Notes: generated from the letters alone by a model not told the origin. Counted from the stretch's first letter, positions 11,045 through 22,629 are shown. The stretch: DNA of 64,000 nucleotides from Breviolum minutum Mf 1.05b.01 (GCA_000507305.1 DF239407.1:124001-188000); one strand, 5' to 3'. Numbers and translations: made by a program.

Positions 11045-11305
11045 CTGCAGGGAAAAGCAAGAGTGGAGATATATGATTGTTCCCACCAACGTATTATCTG
11101 GTGATCATGTTTTTTGATGAAATGACGTGGGTGAGAGTGTATCAGCGCATATAACTCATGACTGATACCCAAACAAGTACATATTGTATATAGAGATTAT
11201 ATATGATACATGCGTACTCTAAAATTGAAAAATCTTGTGACGGGTCATTTGAAATTGGACAGGCGTAAATAGTTGATAACAATAAGTATGTGATAGCTAG
11301 CATAT

Positions 11306-11402
11306 CTAGTTGGTGGTTTCAACCCGTATGAAAAATATTAGTCAAATTGGATCATTTCCCAAGTAGGGGTGCACATAAAACATGTTTGAAACCACCACCT
11401 AG
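11306..11402. mobile_element. Family A TIR element
   Basis: CTAGTTGGTGGTTTCAACCC and TTGAAACCACCACCTAG ends. Confidence 0.75.
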
Positions 11403-11731
11403 TAAACTTTTAGACTGCAATAAAACCAACGATATCAACTATATTATTAAACATAATGACAAACACAAACAAACAAGATATAGCATTGATTTTAATATAA
11501 ATTGGGAACCGCAATCTTTTTTTTAGTTTGGTAAAATTGTCTCCTGCTGTCTCTTGTCGGTTTTTGTTGCTGGAGAAATCTCCATGGTCTCCAACCGCCG
11601 TTGAACCCGTTAAAAACCACCTTCACGGCGACGGCCACAAAGATGTTGGAGGTAGCAACACCTCAGGTGGAACACAACAACAAACGCGGAAACTCAAAAG
11701 GAAGGAAACTCACCAAACATTCACAAGTTGA

Positions 11732-11832
11732 TAGTTGGTGGTTTCAACCCATCTGAAAAATATTATATAGTCAAACTGGAAATCTTCCCCAATTTTCGGG
11801 GAAAATAAAAATTATTTGAAACCACCACCTAG
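11732..11832. mobile_element. Family A TIR element
   Basis: TAGTTGGTGGTTTCAACCC and TTGAAACCACCACCTAG ends. Confidence 0.75.
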
Positions 11833-12139
11833 AAGGAAAAGATTCACACATCTCAAATGTCATTCTTGTCTGTTGTTTGCTTCCTGTTTTTGCAGGGAGC
11901 AGTTTCAAGATATTCAACATCTAGATTTCCAAATGGCAATTAGTTGGTCAAACCCTGGCATCTAACGACCTTCACATCATACAGTCTTGCAAGATTGGCC
12001 TTGACGTCTGCTTTTCCCATGCAAAGTCGCCGATGAAAGCAGGATGTCAGTACAGCAATGGCTGCCTTTTTTTTGAGTCCCTTCATTGCAACTTCTTTAC
12101 TGGTGGTTAACCAATGTCACATCAACATGTTGCCTATGT

Positions 12140-12266
12140 TCAATGTTCGTTGTTTTTCAAACTTGTTTTGGTGGAGCCGTTCAGTTGAACAGCTGCTTGG
12201 CTTGCCAATCTGTCAATCTGAGCAATGGCACCAGGCAAAATGCGTTCGTGAAGGATGCGGTGATAC
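12140..12266 (-). CDS. Candidate terminal exon, unknown protein
   Basis: Minus frame after an acceptor in a pyrimidine-rich context (CATTTCACCAAG). It is 42 codons long and ends at TGA, including YHRILHERILPGAIAQIDRL and ASQAAVQLNGSTK. The plus strand has a competing open frame from 12,058. The strand is chosen on composition and the acceptor. Confidence 0.35.
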
Positions 12267-12567
12267 CTTGGTGAAATGTGAGTGGAACAGTCCAAAGTGG
12301 GATGCCATTCAAAATGACATTCAAAAAGATACAAAATAAACATACAAAACCTCAAAACAACCTTGGTTCAGCAAATGGAACAAAAGCAAATGCTATAGCT
12401 ACGCTCTGGTAACCTAACATAGCTGGCAGAAAAAAAAAAGATCTTTCCAATCAAATACAAATATACGTCCAATAAATCAATAACATGACATGGGAGAACT
12501 TACATGATGATAGTGACTCTAGGGCCAGTAGACAAAAAACAGTTTGCTGAGTGATGAACATCATTCA

Positions 12568-12608
12568 CCACCACCACCACCACCACCACCACCACCACCA
12601 CCACCAGC

Positions 12609-12678
<70 letters not shown>
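12568..12678. repeat. Compound microsatellite (CCA)n-(CAA)n
   Basis: About 13 CCA units run directly into about 24 CAA units. It is open in all frames on both strands, which explains the homopolymeric Pro/Thr and Leu/Val frames there. Confidence 0.95.
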
Positions 12679-12721
12679 TCAACAACATTAACATCAACCC
12701 GAAGACTAGGAATTGGTACCA

Positions 12722-12858
12722 CTACTTCACTCTAATATAATTCTATGGTTCGACATCCATAGTCCCAAACGTTCCAGGCTCATAGATGTATCTACCTCGT
12801 ACTGGTGGGCAAAGTAAGCGCCAATGCTTGAAGGGTGGCGTATATGTGTGTGTTTCAG
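12722..12858 (-). CDS. Coding-like island, minus strand, frame ambiguous
   Basis: Two minus frames are open and protein-like: one with PVRGRYIYEPGTFGTMDVEP before a stop, the other with SLERLGLWMSNHRIILE. A possible acceptor (TTTCCTAAG) lies upstream. The microsatellite at 12,568-12,678 would fall in the 3' region. No family was recognised. Confidence 0.3.
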
Positions 12859-13200
12859 CTTAGGAAATCCCAGTGCATCGTTCATTACACCCCCGGAAAA
12901 CTAACATGGATACCTTTCAAATGGTGGTTTTGAAAGTGTTTTGAAATGGCGACTCCTTCCAAATATGCCCATGTTGGTGTAGATTCTCACTTAGAAGATA
13001 TGCGATTTGCCACTTCGGCAGTTCACTACTACCAGCTTGAAGCTGCCAAAATTGCGATTTTTTCTACCCAATCGGCAGGGCAAGGCCCCTAAGAATCCAG
13101 ACCCCTCCCAACAATTCGTAGGATTGATGGTCGAAACATCCAAAAACCCCAAGGTCATAGGATGATTATAGGGGAAATCCTCTGGAAATCTTAGGACATA

Positions 13201-13302
13201 CGGTTGATGGAAGAAATCCTGCACCAGTTGGTATGGTAAATATCCCCATTATCGATAGGGTTTTATACATCCCAGGTGGTGCAGGATTTCTTCCATCAAC
13301 AG
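13201..13302. mobile_element. Family B TIR element
   Basis: GGTTGATGGAAGAAATCCTG at the left and CAGGATTTCTTCCATCAACA at the right. Internal AGGGTTTTATACATCCCAGG. Confidence 0.75.
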
Positions 13303-13544
13303 TATCGATCAGATCCCTTAGGAATTGAAACTTTCAAACTAGGTTGACAAAAGATGAGCCGAGCCACCGGGATGAGCTGGTAAGAAACATATTCCAACGA
13401 ACGGACCGTAACGGGACCCACGGGTCCCGACCCCGAAAAAACGTGAGTCTAATATAGCTCGATCGTCGATCGCAACTTAGTGAACGGGGGTGCCGTTTGG
13501 GATAAGGTCCCATGAACATTTTTGATGGAAACATTCTTTCACCT

Positions 13545-13632
13545 GGAAAGCCAAGTGCCCTATTTTTAAGGCAATAGTTGCTGGTTTTAGGGGGTTTCCA
13601 GTTGCCTAAAAAAATAGGACACTTGGCGTTCC
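13545..13632. repeat. Perfect-stem hairpin (GCCAAGTGCCCTATTTTTAAGG)
   Basis: Left arm GCCAAGTGCCCTATTTTTA is matched by an inverted arm ending in AAAAATAGGACACTTGGC. No other copy seen in the window. It is probably another small TIR family. Confidence 0.6.
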
Positions 13633-13699
13633 AGGCAGTTTTTTTTTGCCAAAGGACTCGAAGGGAAAGAACTATGGAAAGATGAAACACCACGGCTTG

Positions 13700-14350
13700 C
13701 TGGGCTCCCGCACTCATCCAACGTCCTGCCAGGATGTCATTTTGTTAAAGCTTCAGCCGTGCCGTTTCTGGTCTCCAACCAGATACAAACAGCTGAGGGG
13801 GTTCTTTCGACTTTAAATCATATCAGTTTTCAATCCACGGGACGTTCTAGTTGACATGTGGGTAACATTGAATCATTCTATAGTATAGTATAGCCATTCA
13901 ATATACAGTATATATTCCATGTAACATATATCATATCTCTTTGTGACTCGTATACCATGAATGGCTGATACTATAGTTTTCATATATATATATATATTTA
14001 CCAGTCACATACATCCTACGGCCTATGGGATATATCTTGAGTGGTCCACAGGATGCCACTCTATCCCTTCATTTGCCGATATTGGGAAGGGTGACAACCC
14101 GACGTATACCGTATACCTGACAAGAAGGGTCAGTCCCCAAACTAAAGCACCAGCACACCATCCATTTGTGAAACAATTGACAAATCAAATGTCAGCAAAT
14201 GAGAAACATAAAAACAAATAATAACTTTATATACCAAAAAAATGTTCATGTTCATGGCATCATCCCACACTCTACTGGCAAGTGCTTAACCCCCCACCCA
14301 GTTCCTCATTTGCTCGTCCTTTAGTAATGAAAATGGCTCAGTTGCTCATC
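13700..14350. other. No gene supported
   Basis: AT-rich in the first half, with a TA microsatellite near 13,980. I see no convincing exon and no recognised repeat apart from short AT tracts. Confidence 0.4.
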
Positions 14351-14744
14351 ATTAAGAACCCGCCAGTCTAGTAACAGTGGTTTTAGTGAAGCTCCAAGCG
14401 CCATTGTAGACTCCACCCGGTGGAAAGCCGACAAGATCAAGCATGTCTAAGGGCACAAATCTTTCCTGAACCTTCAACCGTGGCCATTTAAAAATGGATA
14501 ATGAGTCGCACTGGATGCCTAGCAGTTTTTGAAAAAAAAAACGCATGGAAAAATCATGTAATGAAATCCATATGAACCACGCAAAAACTCTTGCGGATTC
14601 CATGGGAAATCCTGGTTGTTTAATAGGGATCCTCATACATTATGGGTAGTAAAATCCTTTATATACCCCAAACATCTTTCTGGACAATCTCGACGCAAAG
14701 GCATATACCCCAAAAAACCAAGATTGTTTTTCATTGCTCAAGTA

Positions 14745-14872
14745 CTTGGATGTCCCAGGAAGTTAGCAAAAGGTTAGTAAGTGGCTTATAAGTTATAACC
14801 CTAGTGCATCCCATTTGTAAGTAAGTTATAACCCATTTACACACCATTGATCCGAACTTCCTGGGACATCCT
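14745..14872. mobile_element. Family F TIR hairpin
   Basis: CTTGGATGTCCCAGGAAGTT with inverted AACTTCCTGGGACATCC. A near-identical copy lies at 16,866-16,987. Confidence 0.75.
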
Positions 14873-14873
14873 A

Positions 14874-14974
14874 CTGTTGATGGAGGAAATCTTGCACCAC
14901 CTGGGATGTATAGAACCCTGTAAATAATGTGATAAACTATCTATCAACTGGTGCAGGATTTCAGCCATCAACAG
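14874..14974. mobile_element. Family B TIR element, TA-flanked
   Basis: CTGTTGATGGAGGAAATC to GATTTCAGCCATCAACAG, TA on each side. It abuts the family F element. Confidence 0.8.
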
Positions 14975-15187
14975 TAGTAGCCATTCCTTCCCCCATTTCA
15001 CCCATCCCAAAATGCACCGGTAACCGATTCAGCTCCTGTGTCCATTCAGCTTTTCTGCCCAAAAACATCTCTCACGTAATTTCGCAGACTCGTAGTGTGG
15101 ATGACACACAATGCCTGGCGCGGGCGCGCGGGATTGAAACGAAAAAAACACAGTTTGTTAAGGGTTTTTTAAGGGAAAAAACCGTAT

Positions 15188-15296
15188 CTAGTTGGTGGTT
15201 GAACCAACCCCATCTGAAAAATATGCTCGTTTCAAATTGGGATCATTCCCCCAGAAATCGGGGTGAAACCAAAAAATATTTGAAACCACCACCCAG
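15188..15296. mobile_element. Family A element between long direct repeats
   Basis: Standard family A ends. It is flanked by imperfect direct copies of about 28 bases (GTTAAGGGTTTTTAAGGG type, at about 15,158-15,187 and 15,297-15,324), much longer than the family's usual 4-bp duplication. Confidence 0.75.
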
Positions 15297-15374
15297 GTTA
15301 AGGGTTTTAAGGGAAAAAAGGTATTTTTAGGGCTTTAACCTTTCATTTTTCATGGGTTTTTTGGGGTCCAAATG

Positions 15375-15480
15375 TATATTCCTGGAAGGGTGCCAAAAAG
15401 ATGGTCGGCCCGTTACAGGGTGTCAATTCACCATGGTTTCTTATGGTTTAAGGAAGGCACCCCGAAAGGAAGGTGCTGGA
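15375..15480. mobile_element. Family K TIR hairpin
   Basis: CCTGGAAGGGTGCC to GGCACCCCGAAAGGAAGGTGCTGG around a GGTGTCAATTCACC core. Confidence 0.6.
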
Positions 15481-15597
15481 ATATCCAAACGTTGCCCGGG
15501 GTTCTGAAGCTTAGTATGTTTAGTATGCTTGGATCTAGGACACAATAATTGTGAGAAATGAAGGTTTAAAACTTGAGATTCCTGAACCTAAAATGGT

Positions 15598-15701
15598 CTA
15601 GTTGGTGGTTGAACCAACCCCTTTGAAAAACATGCTCGTCAAAATGGGTTCATCTTCCCCAATTTTCGGGCTGAAAAAAAATCTTGGAGACCAACACCCA
15701 G
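15598..15701. mobile_element. Family A TIR element
   Basis: CTAGTTGGTGGTTGAACC left end. Divergent right end (GAGACCAACACCCAG). Confidence 0.65.
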
Positions 15702-16052
15702 GAAAGTGACACGTCATCCTGGTGGTGAGATTTTGAAGGGCGAAGATTTTTACCGTCTTCCAAGGTGAGACACCAAAAAAACGGAACATACTGTTGATTA
15801 CTGTTGATGGTTCAGAAATCCCATTCCAAGGCCAACCACCGTTTGGATGGTGTATAAAACCCGTCGTAAATCATGGTAGATTTCAACTACCAACTTCCCT
15901 CAACTGGTGAGTGAATCCGGGATTTCTGGTTGCCATCAACAAATCGCTTCTATCCAAGTACTTCAGATTCTACTAGTAGGTCCAGGTTGGGGAAGTTGGG
16001 TTTTGCTTGGAAATCTTGGAAACATGTTGTTTTTGTTGACAACAATGAAGTT

Positions 16053-16150
16053 CTAGTTGGTGGTTTTAACCCATTTGAAAAATATTAGTCAAAATGGGAA
16101 TCCTCCCCAAGTAGGGATGAAAATAAAACATAATTGAAACCATCACCCAG
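16053..16150. mobile_element. Family A TIR element
   Basis: CTAGTTGGTGGTTTTAACCC and TTGAAACCATCACCCAG ends. Confidence 0.7.
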
Positions 16151-16385
16151 ATGCAGTTTGTTTATAAACATGGTGTAGGAAGTGTCAGAATGTGCTTCGG
16201 AAATGTGTGGTACCATACCCTAAGGATCCAGATATGTCCTTGGAAAGGGATTTCCCCTATATTCCTATTCTGGGGATGGGATTGAGACCATCAATCCTAC
16301 TCTAGGGAAGGGTCTGGATTCTTAGGGATAGCTCGCTAGATTTTCATTGGTGAAGGAGTATGATGTATTGCTCTCAAGATTGACC

Positions 16386-16684
16386 TCAACCACCAATGGC
16401 AATTAACGACTGAAAATCAACAAATCAGTTTAAGAAATAACGCCAAACAAATGGCCTCACCTTTCTCCAGTTATGCCTCTTTTCTAACAAAAAATCACCT
16501 GAAAATAGGAACAAACATCGCCACAAAACGCAGGGTTTGGTCGTCCACCAGAATCACTTTGGCAAAACATCCCAAAATCAATAAACAAGTCCAAACGTCC
16601 CATTTTTTTTTGCCGCACTTTGAGTTGCGTTTTGCACGCAGCTACCAGCAAAATCACATCAGCCATTCGTCGGCTGTCCATCAT
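16386..16684 (-). CDS. Small two-exon gene model, unknown (69 aa)
   Basis: Minus strand. ATG at 16,682-16,684 opens 62 codons (MADVILLVAACKTQLKVRQK, GRLDLFIDFGMFCQSDSGG) to a CAG/GTGATT donor at 16,499/16,498. An 89-nt intron ends in TTGTTGATTTTCAG, and exon 16,386-16,409 adds seven residues and TGA in the same phase. A plus-strand frame of 78 codons overlaps it. I prefer the minus model because of the paired splice signals. No domain was recognised, and the hydrophobic start is too short to call a signal peptide. Confidence 0.4.
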
Positions 16685-16865
16685 TGACACTACAACCAGC
16701 GAGGTTCCATTTGCGGAGCCAATGTGAATTGATCACAAAGGATTCCTCGTGTGCCTGAGAATCTTTTTAGAAAGCGCCAGGGATATCTTTTGCTGACTCC
16801 AAAGGTTTGGTAAAAAATCTCAGTTTCCGAGGGAACTTTTCCTGAAAGTTTTCTATACAGGGGGA

Positions 16866-16987
16866 TACTTGGATGTCCCAGGAAGTTAGCAAAAGGTTAG
16901 TAAGTGGGTTATAACCCTAATGTATCCCATTTGTAAGTAGGTTATAACCCATTTACAAACCATTTACTAACTTCCTGGGACATCCTA
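16866..16987. mobile_element. Family F TIR hairpin
   Basis: CTTGGATGTCCCAGGAAGTT ... AACTTCCTGGGACATCC, copy of 14,745-14,872. Confidence 0.8.
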
Positions 16988-17125
16988 GATCATCCTAGTA
17001 TGTTGGCTTTTTGTTGAGGGAACCTGCGAGCAGGTTGCCGTTGGATTTTTTTGTGCTTGAGGCTTTTCTGGAGGAAGCCGATGAAAAACTGGGAAACACC
17101 TCCCCCCGGACCCTGACTATATCCC

Positions 17126-17222
17126 ATAACATCCATGGGACTGGTATATTTACCTATCTACATTTACCAGAACAAATCCACCAAATTTAGGTAAATAATA
17201 TACCATACATGGATGGTATGGG
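17126..17222. mobile_element. Family J TIR hairpin
   Basis: CCCATAACATCCATGGGAC to CATGGATGGTATGGG, with TTTACCTATCTACATTTACC in the arm. Confidence 0.65.
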
Positions 17223-17825
17223 TATGTAAATTCAAGGTTAACACATGTGATTTCAAAAACAACCATTCGTTCAGAAAATATGATTGGAAGTCATTGATCT
17301 GGTGACTTTGTCAGTAGCTTGGTTTGATTCCATCAACATTTGTTATAGAAGTTTGAATCAACATATATAGGCATAAACATAGAACAGTGTGGATACAATC
17401 ATCCCATTCATTTCTAGACAGTTTTCAGTACCCTGGAATTAGCGTCGTCAAGCTGATTAACTGATTGATTGAATATCTAAGTACAGTAACATGCACAAAA
17501 AGTCTTGGGGCTGGTTGACTTTTGGGAAACTACATGGTAACCGTACTGCGGTGAACAACTGTCATGTGCAGTCTGTGTACAAAGGAAAACCCGTCTTCGG
17601 AAAGCTTGCGAAGACAGTGTTCCAGCATAGCCAAGGAAATTATGAAGGGCTCCATCATCCATGTTATTCCGGTGCTTTCAAACAAGTCAAAACAAGGGAC
17701 CTACATTTAAATTTGAAAAATATTAATAGGATTAACCCCCCTAATTAGACAGCCTTCTGGACTAGCAATGCAAATGCTAGGGCCCCCCCACTACCCGACC
17801 CAACAAATGCAATCAGTTTTCAACT

Positions 17826-17990
17826 CCCAAACTGGACAACCTACCCCCTCCCAACGTACACCCCCCAGAAATAGGGGTTTAGTAAGGCCTTATTAAGGGA
17901 AACCAATGGTTAATAAGACCTTCATAAGGCCTTATTTCTGGGGGGGGTACGTTAGACGGGGTAGGTTGACTAGATGTTGACTAGCCATAA
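17826..17990. mobile_element. Family C TIR element
   Basis: GGACAACCTACCCCCTCCC left, GGGTAGGTTGACTAG right, AAGGCCTTATTAAGGG core with its inverse. Confidence 0.75.
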
Positions 17991-18249
17991 AATACATATA
18001 TATATCATTATAATTCAAAAAAGACAAATAGTACGGAGCTCTCTTCAAGAACGATCGAAATAAGTAGCGCCATTTAAACAAATACCTTGGATCACCCAGT
18101 AACAGCCACCACCAGGATTGATATGATATAATTGTAGTCGGAAACTCATACAAACCTTGATTTAGCCGCTGTCACTGAGTGGGAAGATCCGAAAGATACC
18201 AACAGTATACCCAGGATTTTCTGAACCCCAACAACTAAGAAAACCCAAA

Positions 18250-18410
18250 AGAAAACCCCTGAAGCTATACCCTTTTTGTCTCCCCAAACGCATTCCTTCC
18301 ATTTCCTGTTGCTTGGGGGTCCCGGAAATGCAACGCCAACGGGGATGCGCCAACAGAGCCATGATGCGAATGGCCCACTCCATTGGATGCGGCAATTCAC
18401 AAAGTTGCCT
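18250..18410 (-). CDS. Coding-like island, unknown
   Basis: A minus frame reads ELPHPMEWAIRIMALLAHPR then RWRCISGTPKQQEMEGMRLG, followed by a possible GTATAG donor. A plus frame (GMRQQSHDANGPLHWMRQFT) is also open. Strand uncertain. Confidence 0.3.
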
Positions 18411-18449
18411 TCACAAAGTGGCCAAAGCCAAACATGTCTTTTCATTAGA

Positions 18450-18584
18450 AGGGCCTAAGGGTACGCCCCCAAGAAATCAGGCCTTAAATCCAGGCCTTAT
18501 GAAGGGAAAACAATGTTTTATCAAGCCCGAAAAAAAAGGCCTTATTCTTGGGGGGTACGTTAGGGAAAACACGTTGACCAGCCT
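18450..18584. mobile_element. Family C TIR element
   Basis: GGGTACGCCCCCAAGAAATC left and TTCTTGGGGGGTACGTTAGG right. The tail ACGTTGACCAGCC is family C-like. Confidence 0.7.
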
Positions 18585-19950
18585 TTAACAAACATAGTTT
18601 TTTACCAAACAAAAAGACACCAGCCATCAACAATCGAATCCATCCAAAGATCTGGGTTGAGTTGAATTCGAAAAAAACCCATGACGGATCCGTAGAACTG
18701 GTGTATTTACCTACTATTTTAGCACAAACAAATCAACCATGTAGGTAAATATACAATTTCCATGGATATTATGAGCCATGTAATCCTACTCTACCACCAA
18801 ACAAGCATAGATCATTTTGGAAAGAATCTCTTGAACTACTTTTGAGGGGTTGAGATACTTTTATGACCTCATGATGCAATTCACAGAAGCAACAACGACC
18901 TACTATCCGATACTATTGCAAGCAACAACAACCACCGTTTGGGATGTATAAAAACCCTGTAACAAAAAAAACGGGATATAGTTACCATATATCAACTGGT
19001 TTTTTCCGGATTTCTGAACCATCAACAGTATACATGTTCATCTTCAAATATCATCTTCATCACAGATCTCTTATCAAGAAACCAACATATCAACGTCTCC
19101 GAAAAACTGCCTTTCCCTCGGCTAAACCGAGGTTTTCTCTACTATATTCTCAACTCCGTCGGATGTTCAGGAAGGCTGGACGACTTCAAAAAACTATAAA
19201 TGGAGCCCTTGGAAAAAGGAGGAGACGATCCTGTTTTTCAAAACTGGTTGGTGGGTTTTTCACAAACCCCCTTTGAAAAATATGCGATAGTCAAAATGGG
19301 AAGCTTCTTCCCCAAATTTAGTGGTGAAAATAAAACAATATTTGAGTTGCCACCACCCAGAAAAGCATCATTTTCAGGCTCCATGTTCCCAAGCATCGGG
19401 GGTGAAACGTTGTATTTTTGACTATCCATGTAGTACAACGTGGGCCCCTACCAACCAGTTGTAAGTAGGGTTCGTGAAATAACTCCAGTTGCCGATGTAT
19501 TATAAGGCCATTGATAGTGGCTACTACCATGTCCCTCCATTTATAACGATCAGCACTTTTAGATTCTGTCATGGTGGAGACCGTGTGTCTGACGCTTTTT
19601 ATCCACCACACTTTAAAAGGATAGGATATATAAAAAGGATATATAAACGTTTTTGTTTCAACAGACACCACTTGTTTCAACATGGGATGTATAACTAAAA
19701 AACTTGAACTGGTTGGTGCTCAATTCTCACCTTGTTGCGTCCCTTTGCTCCTCATTCAGTAGGAAACATAGTCATCGAGGCTACTCGTTTGCTCATCACT
19801 TTGCCCACACATTCAACCCTTCCCAAGCCCAATTTTTTCCCAATCTGGCCAAATTATTAAAACATCCCTTGGACCCCAAAACCATGAAAAATGAAGGTTT
19901 TAAACCCCCAATATATGGGTTATAACCCCTAAAAACAATATTTCACCAAC

Positions 19951-20181
19951 CTGGATGTCCCTGTCCATAGGGTCCCATTTCCCTTCCAAAAAAAACAAAC
20001 TACTGAAATAGGGGGCCAAAAAGGAAGCCAGGTTTTTCCTCCTCGCTATCCCCCAAGGCCAATTCAACTCTCTAAAAAAAATCTCAAATTTCAAGATCCA
20101 AGTTACTCCCAGCAAAGTTGGAGACTGGAGAACCATCCTGGTGGCTTCAACGTTGAAGCCATGGATTACAAAGAACTTCAT
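19951..20181 (-). CDS. Candidate first exon, unknown protein (77 aa)
   Basis: Minus ATG at 20,179-20,181 opens 77 codons (MKFFVIHGFNVEATRMVLQS, LNWPWGIARRKNLASFLAPY) up to a CAG/GTTGGT donor at 19,951/19,950. The sequence after the donor (CACCAACCTGG on the plus strand) resembles fragments at 4,869 and 23,160. The 3' part of the exon may therefore overlap an older dispersed repeat. No family was recognised. Confidence 0.4.
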
Positions 20182-20810
20182 TGAAATGATGTGTTTTTTT
20201 ACAGTACATCAACCTTTCAATGTCAAATACCTTCCAAAAAAATACGACCTTCAACCCACCAAAAACGGCTAGCTACCAATAAAAACCTTCGAAATCTTTT
20301 TTCACCACCCCAAAAACAATCGATTTTGGCTGGGAGTTTTGCCAATTTGAGCAACCCACACCCTTCAAAACTGGGCTTTTAAAATAACCCTCCGGGCCAC
20401 AGCCCTTGGCCGCTCTTGAAATCCATAGGGCCGAAACTGGTCCCAAAAGGCATGCGTTTCAAACGTCTCTCACCCGAGGTCTACTAGTTAGCTTTTACCG
20501 GGGGTCCTGGCCTTGAAATGTTTTTGGGAAATTCCCGGTGAACCAAGAGACCTAAGAGAAACAAGGTTTGGTCGCTTTGGCCCTGAATTTTTCAAAATAT
20601 ACTCATCAGATGTGCTACCTTGTGATCACACGTTTTTTTGACTTCAATAGGCTACAAGCATCAACATCCCAATCATCTTTGTCGCGTGAATCATGTTTAA
20701 ATCTTTTAAACGCTTGAGGCCAACGTTCATTCAAAAAACAAGCTTGAAAATTGCTCATTTTAAGACTATTTTTTTGAAGCATATTCTACTTTACTACGTC
20801 CCACACTCAC

Positions 20811-21007
20811 CTTTAATAATCTCTGTGAACAGTTCTTTCGATGGGTTTTTATGGATTCTCCTCTTTGCTCCATCCCGGAATCCGTCCACCCCAAAACATC
20901 CAAGTCCACCCTCCCAGTCACCTCCAGGAACGGAAAGCGACAGGATTGAAAGTTGCATTGAGTCATCAAACAATCCGCCATGGCTTCCTGGCCATAACCC
21001 AAGTTAC
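20811..21007 (-). CDS. Candidate internal exon, strand ambiguous
   Basis: On the minus strand an acceptor GATTTGTCAG precedes 65 open codons (FLEVTGRVDLDVLGWTDSGM) ending at a canonical AAAG/GTGAGT donor at 20,811/20,810. The plus strand over 20,870-21,133 is also open (DRIESCIESSNNPPWLPGHN). I favour minus because of the donor. Confidence 0.35.
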
Positions 21008-21297
21008 CTGACAAATCGATCGAAGATAGCTGATGTGTTGCTGTCACCAAAAACGAGGGTGTATTCTTCCGTTGGAGAAAAGGCGTCTGTAAGATTGGAA
21101 GAAAGGGGTGTGTTTTCCAGAGTTTTTTGGTGAAAATTATTGTTAACATGTGTTAACACTTCAGAAATCCGCAACAAGAAAACCTGAGATGTAGAAAATC
21201 CTGTCGTAAATAGTGGGATGAACGACCAAACTTCACTGGTGCAAGATTTCTGAACTAACCAGCAACAGAATGGCTATCCTATCTTTATCTTGACTTT

Positions 21298-21729
21298 TTG
21301 GCTGATGTTTTTGAGTTGTTGGTACTACCACCAGTCACCAAACCTGTCGAGCGCGCAAATGGCGGATTCAGCGCAATAAACCGCAAGGTAAACAGGTTGA
21401 ATCTGGATTCCAAGGAACTCAAGAAACTTGTGAAAAGTCACCATTTGAGGGGATCATTAAGGGAGTATCGAGTATTCACTGACATTGTCCCTTCTGGAAG
21501 GCTTGTTTTCTTGTGGAAGGGGAAGTTTTCTTGTGGAAGGGGAAGTTGGCTTAGATTTCCATTGAGGGAAGCTGAAACATTGCATCAACTGCTTCAAAAG
21601 GGGTCAAAAAAACGGGACCCGTTGATTGAAAAACAGGGCATCCCATTGGAGTTGGAATATTTTGCTTTACAAAGTCAAGGGGGTACGATTTCATCACTAC
21701 ACACCCGCAATTTCACACATTGCCGCTGA
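21298..21729 (+). pseudogene. Degenerate hAT-like transposase C-terminal segment (tentative)
   Basis: A 143-codon plus frame contains LLVLPPVTKPVERANGGFSA followed by INRKVNRLNLDSKELKKL. hAT-superfamily C-terminal dimerisation regions typically show a similar run: LxLPV, then a VER motif, a phenylalanine-serine pair, an N/K-R-rich helix and conserved leucines. Here the VER-F spacing is enlarged. Further along, a 20-base unit is tandemly duplicated (about 21,508-21,547), which breaks any ancestral frame. A second frame (21,700-21,937, SRCELIRLLEQFFSHFVAHI) may be a continuation after a frameshift. The family call is an inference from the motif pattern only. No catalytic DDE part is visible. 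Confidence 0.35.
21508..21547. repeat. 20-base tandem duplication inside the hAT-like frame
   Basis: The unit TTCTTGTGGAAGGGGAAGTT occurs twice in direct succession. Twenty is not a multiple of three. Confidence 0.85.
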
Positions 21730-22390
21730 CATTTTTACCATCCCAAAAAGGAAAGTAGTCTTCCAATCAATGTCAAGGTGCGAGCTGATACGTCTTTTGG
21801 AACAGTTTTTTTCTCATTTTGTGGCTCACATTGCACATTCAAGTCTTCCTCGCACAGTGAAAATGACCTGTCCCCTCAATTGGACCTGTGCAAATCCTAC
21901 AAGTTCTTCCAAGTTGGACTTGGCCCTTCACCCCTGAAACCGGAAAAAACAACTTAAAAAAAACTTTGAGATATGTCAAAAGACACAACTATCCTAAGAT
22001 CTGGTGTTTCTTGTATTTTTTTGAATGTTAAGAACCAATCCTAGAACCCCCCCCAACCAAAGAAAACACACAGGTATCAAATGTATCAGGTGATTCAAAG
22101 TGACATTTTATCCCTTGGTTGGAGGTCACTTTATTAACCGAAAAAAAAGGGTCACCCTTTCTCACCATCCAAAAAAGGTCACGTTCGCAGAATTGCCAGG
22201 GTATCAGGATTTTTTTAACAAACCCTAACGGACGTTCAAACATATATATGTATATGTATATGTATGTATATATATATATATACAAAATTTAGGGGTTGTG
22301 TTGGTTTTCGAGAAAGGTAATATCCTCTCTACCCTTCTGCAACGAATCCCAACTGCCCACAGGATAAATAGGGGCTTGAAAAGGCATGTA

Positions 22391-22433
22391 CTAAGGGACT
22401 AATGATTTGACTAAGGGACTAATGATTTGACTA
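22391..22433. repeat. 21-base tandem repeat
   Basis: AAGGGACTAATGATTTGACT-type unit present twice in succession. Confidence 0.75.
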
Positions 22434-22464
22434 ATGGTGGTTAATAACCATGATTGAAGTCTTA

Positions 22465-22629
22465 TTACTTTTGTTTCATTCTTTGTGCTGCCAACCAAAT
22501 CCTTGCAATTTTCGTTGCTACCAAAAGGCAGTACTCGAAACGGCAGCCATTGGCAACACATGCACGGAGGCCGTCTTTAAAACGCACGTTGTAGAAGTGA
22601 CTGTTGTTGGGAAAATTGATCTCGCACAC
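22465..22629 (-). CDS. Terminal exon of unknown protein (54 aa)
   Basis: Minus strand. After the acceptor CTATCCCCTGAG the exon reads in phase 0 for 54 residues, including FPNNSHFYNVRFKDGLRACV and FEYCLLVATKIARIWLAAQR, then TAA at 22,465-22,467. Composition is strongly protein-like. A plus frame overlaps (GNTCTEAVFKTHVVEVTVVG) but lacks splice support. Upstream lies a hairpin element (about 22,645-22,780), so the preceding exon is probably beyond it. No family was recognised. Confidence 0.5.
   Translation of the reverse strand: MCEINFPNNSHFYNVRFKDGLRACVANGCRFEYCLLVATKIARIWLAAQRMKQK

Noticed and set aside
12500..12735. Frames of about 64 codons encoding poly-Leu/Val and poly-Pro/Thr
   Set aside because: They are produced entirely by the CCA/CAA microsatellite and are open in every frame.
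14929..15330. 133-codon plus frame
   Set aside because: It is stitched from a family B end, a unique GC-rich segment and a family A element. Only 14,990-15,150 could be coding, and that part is open on both strands.
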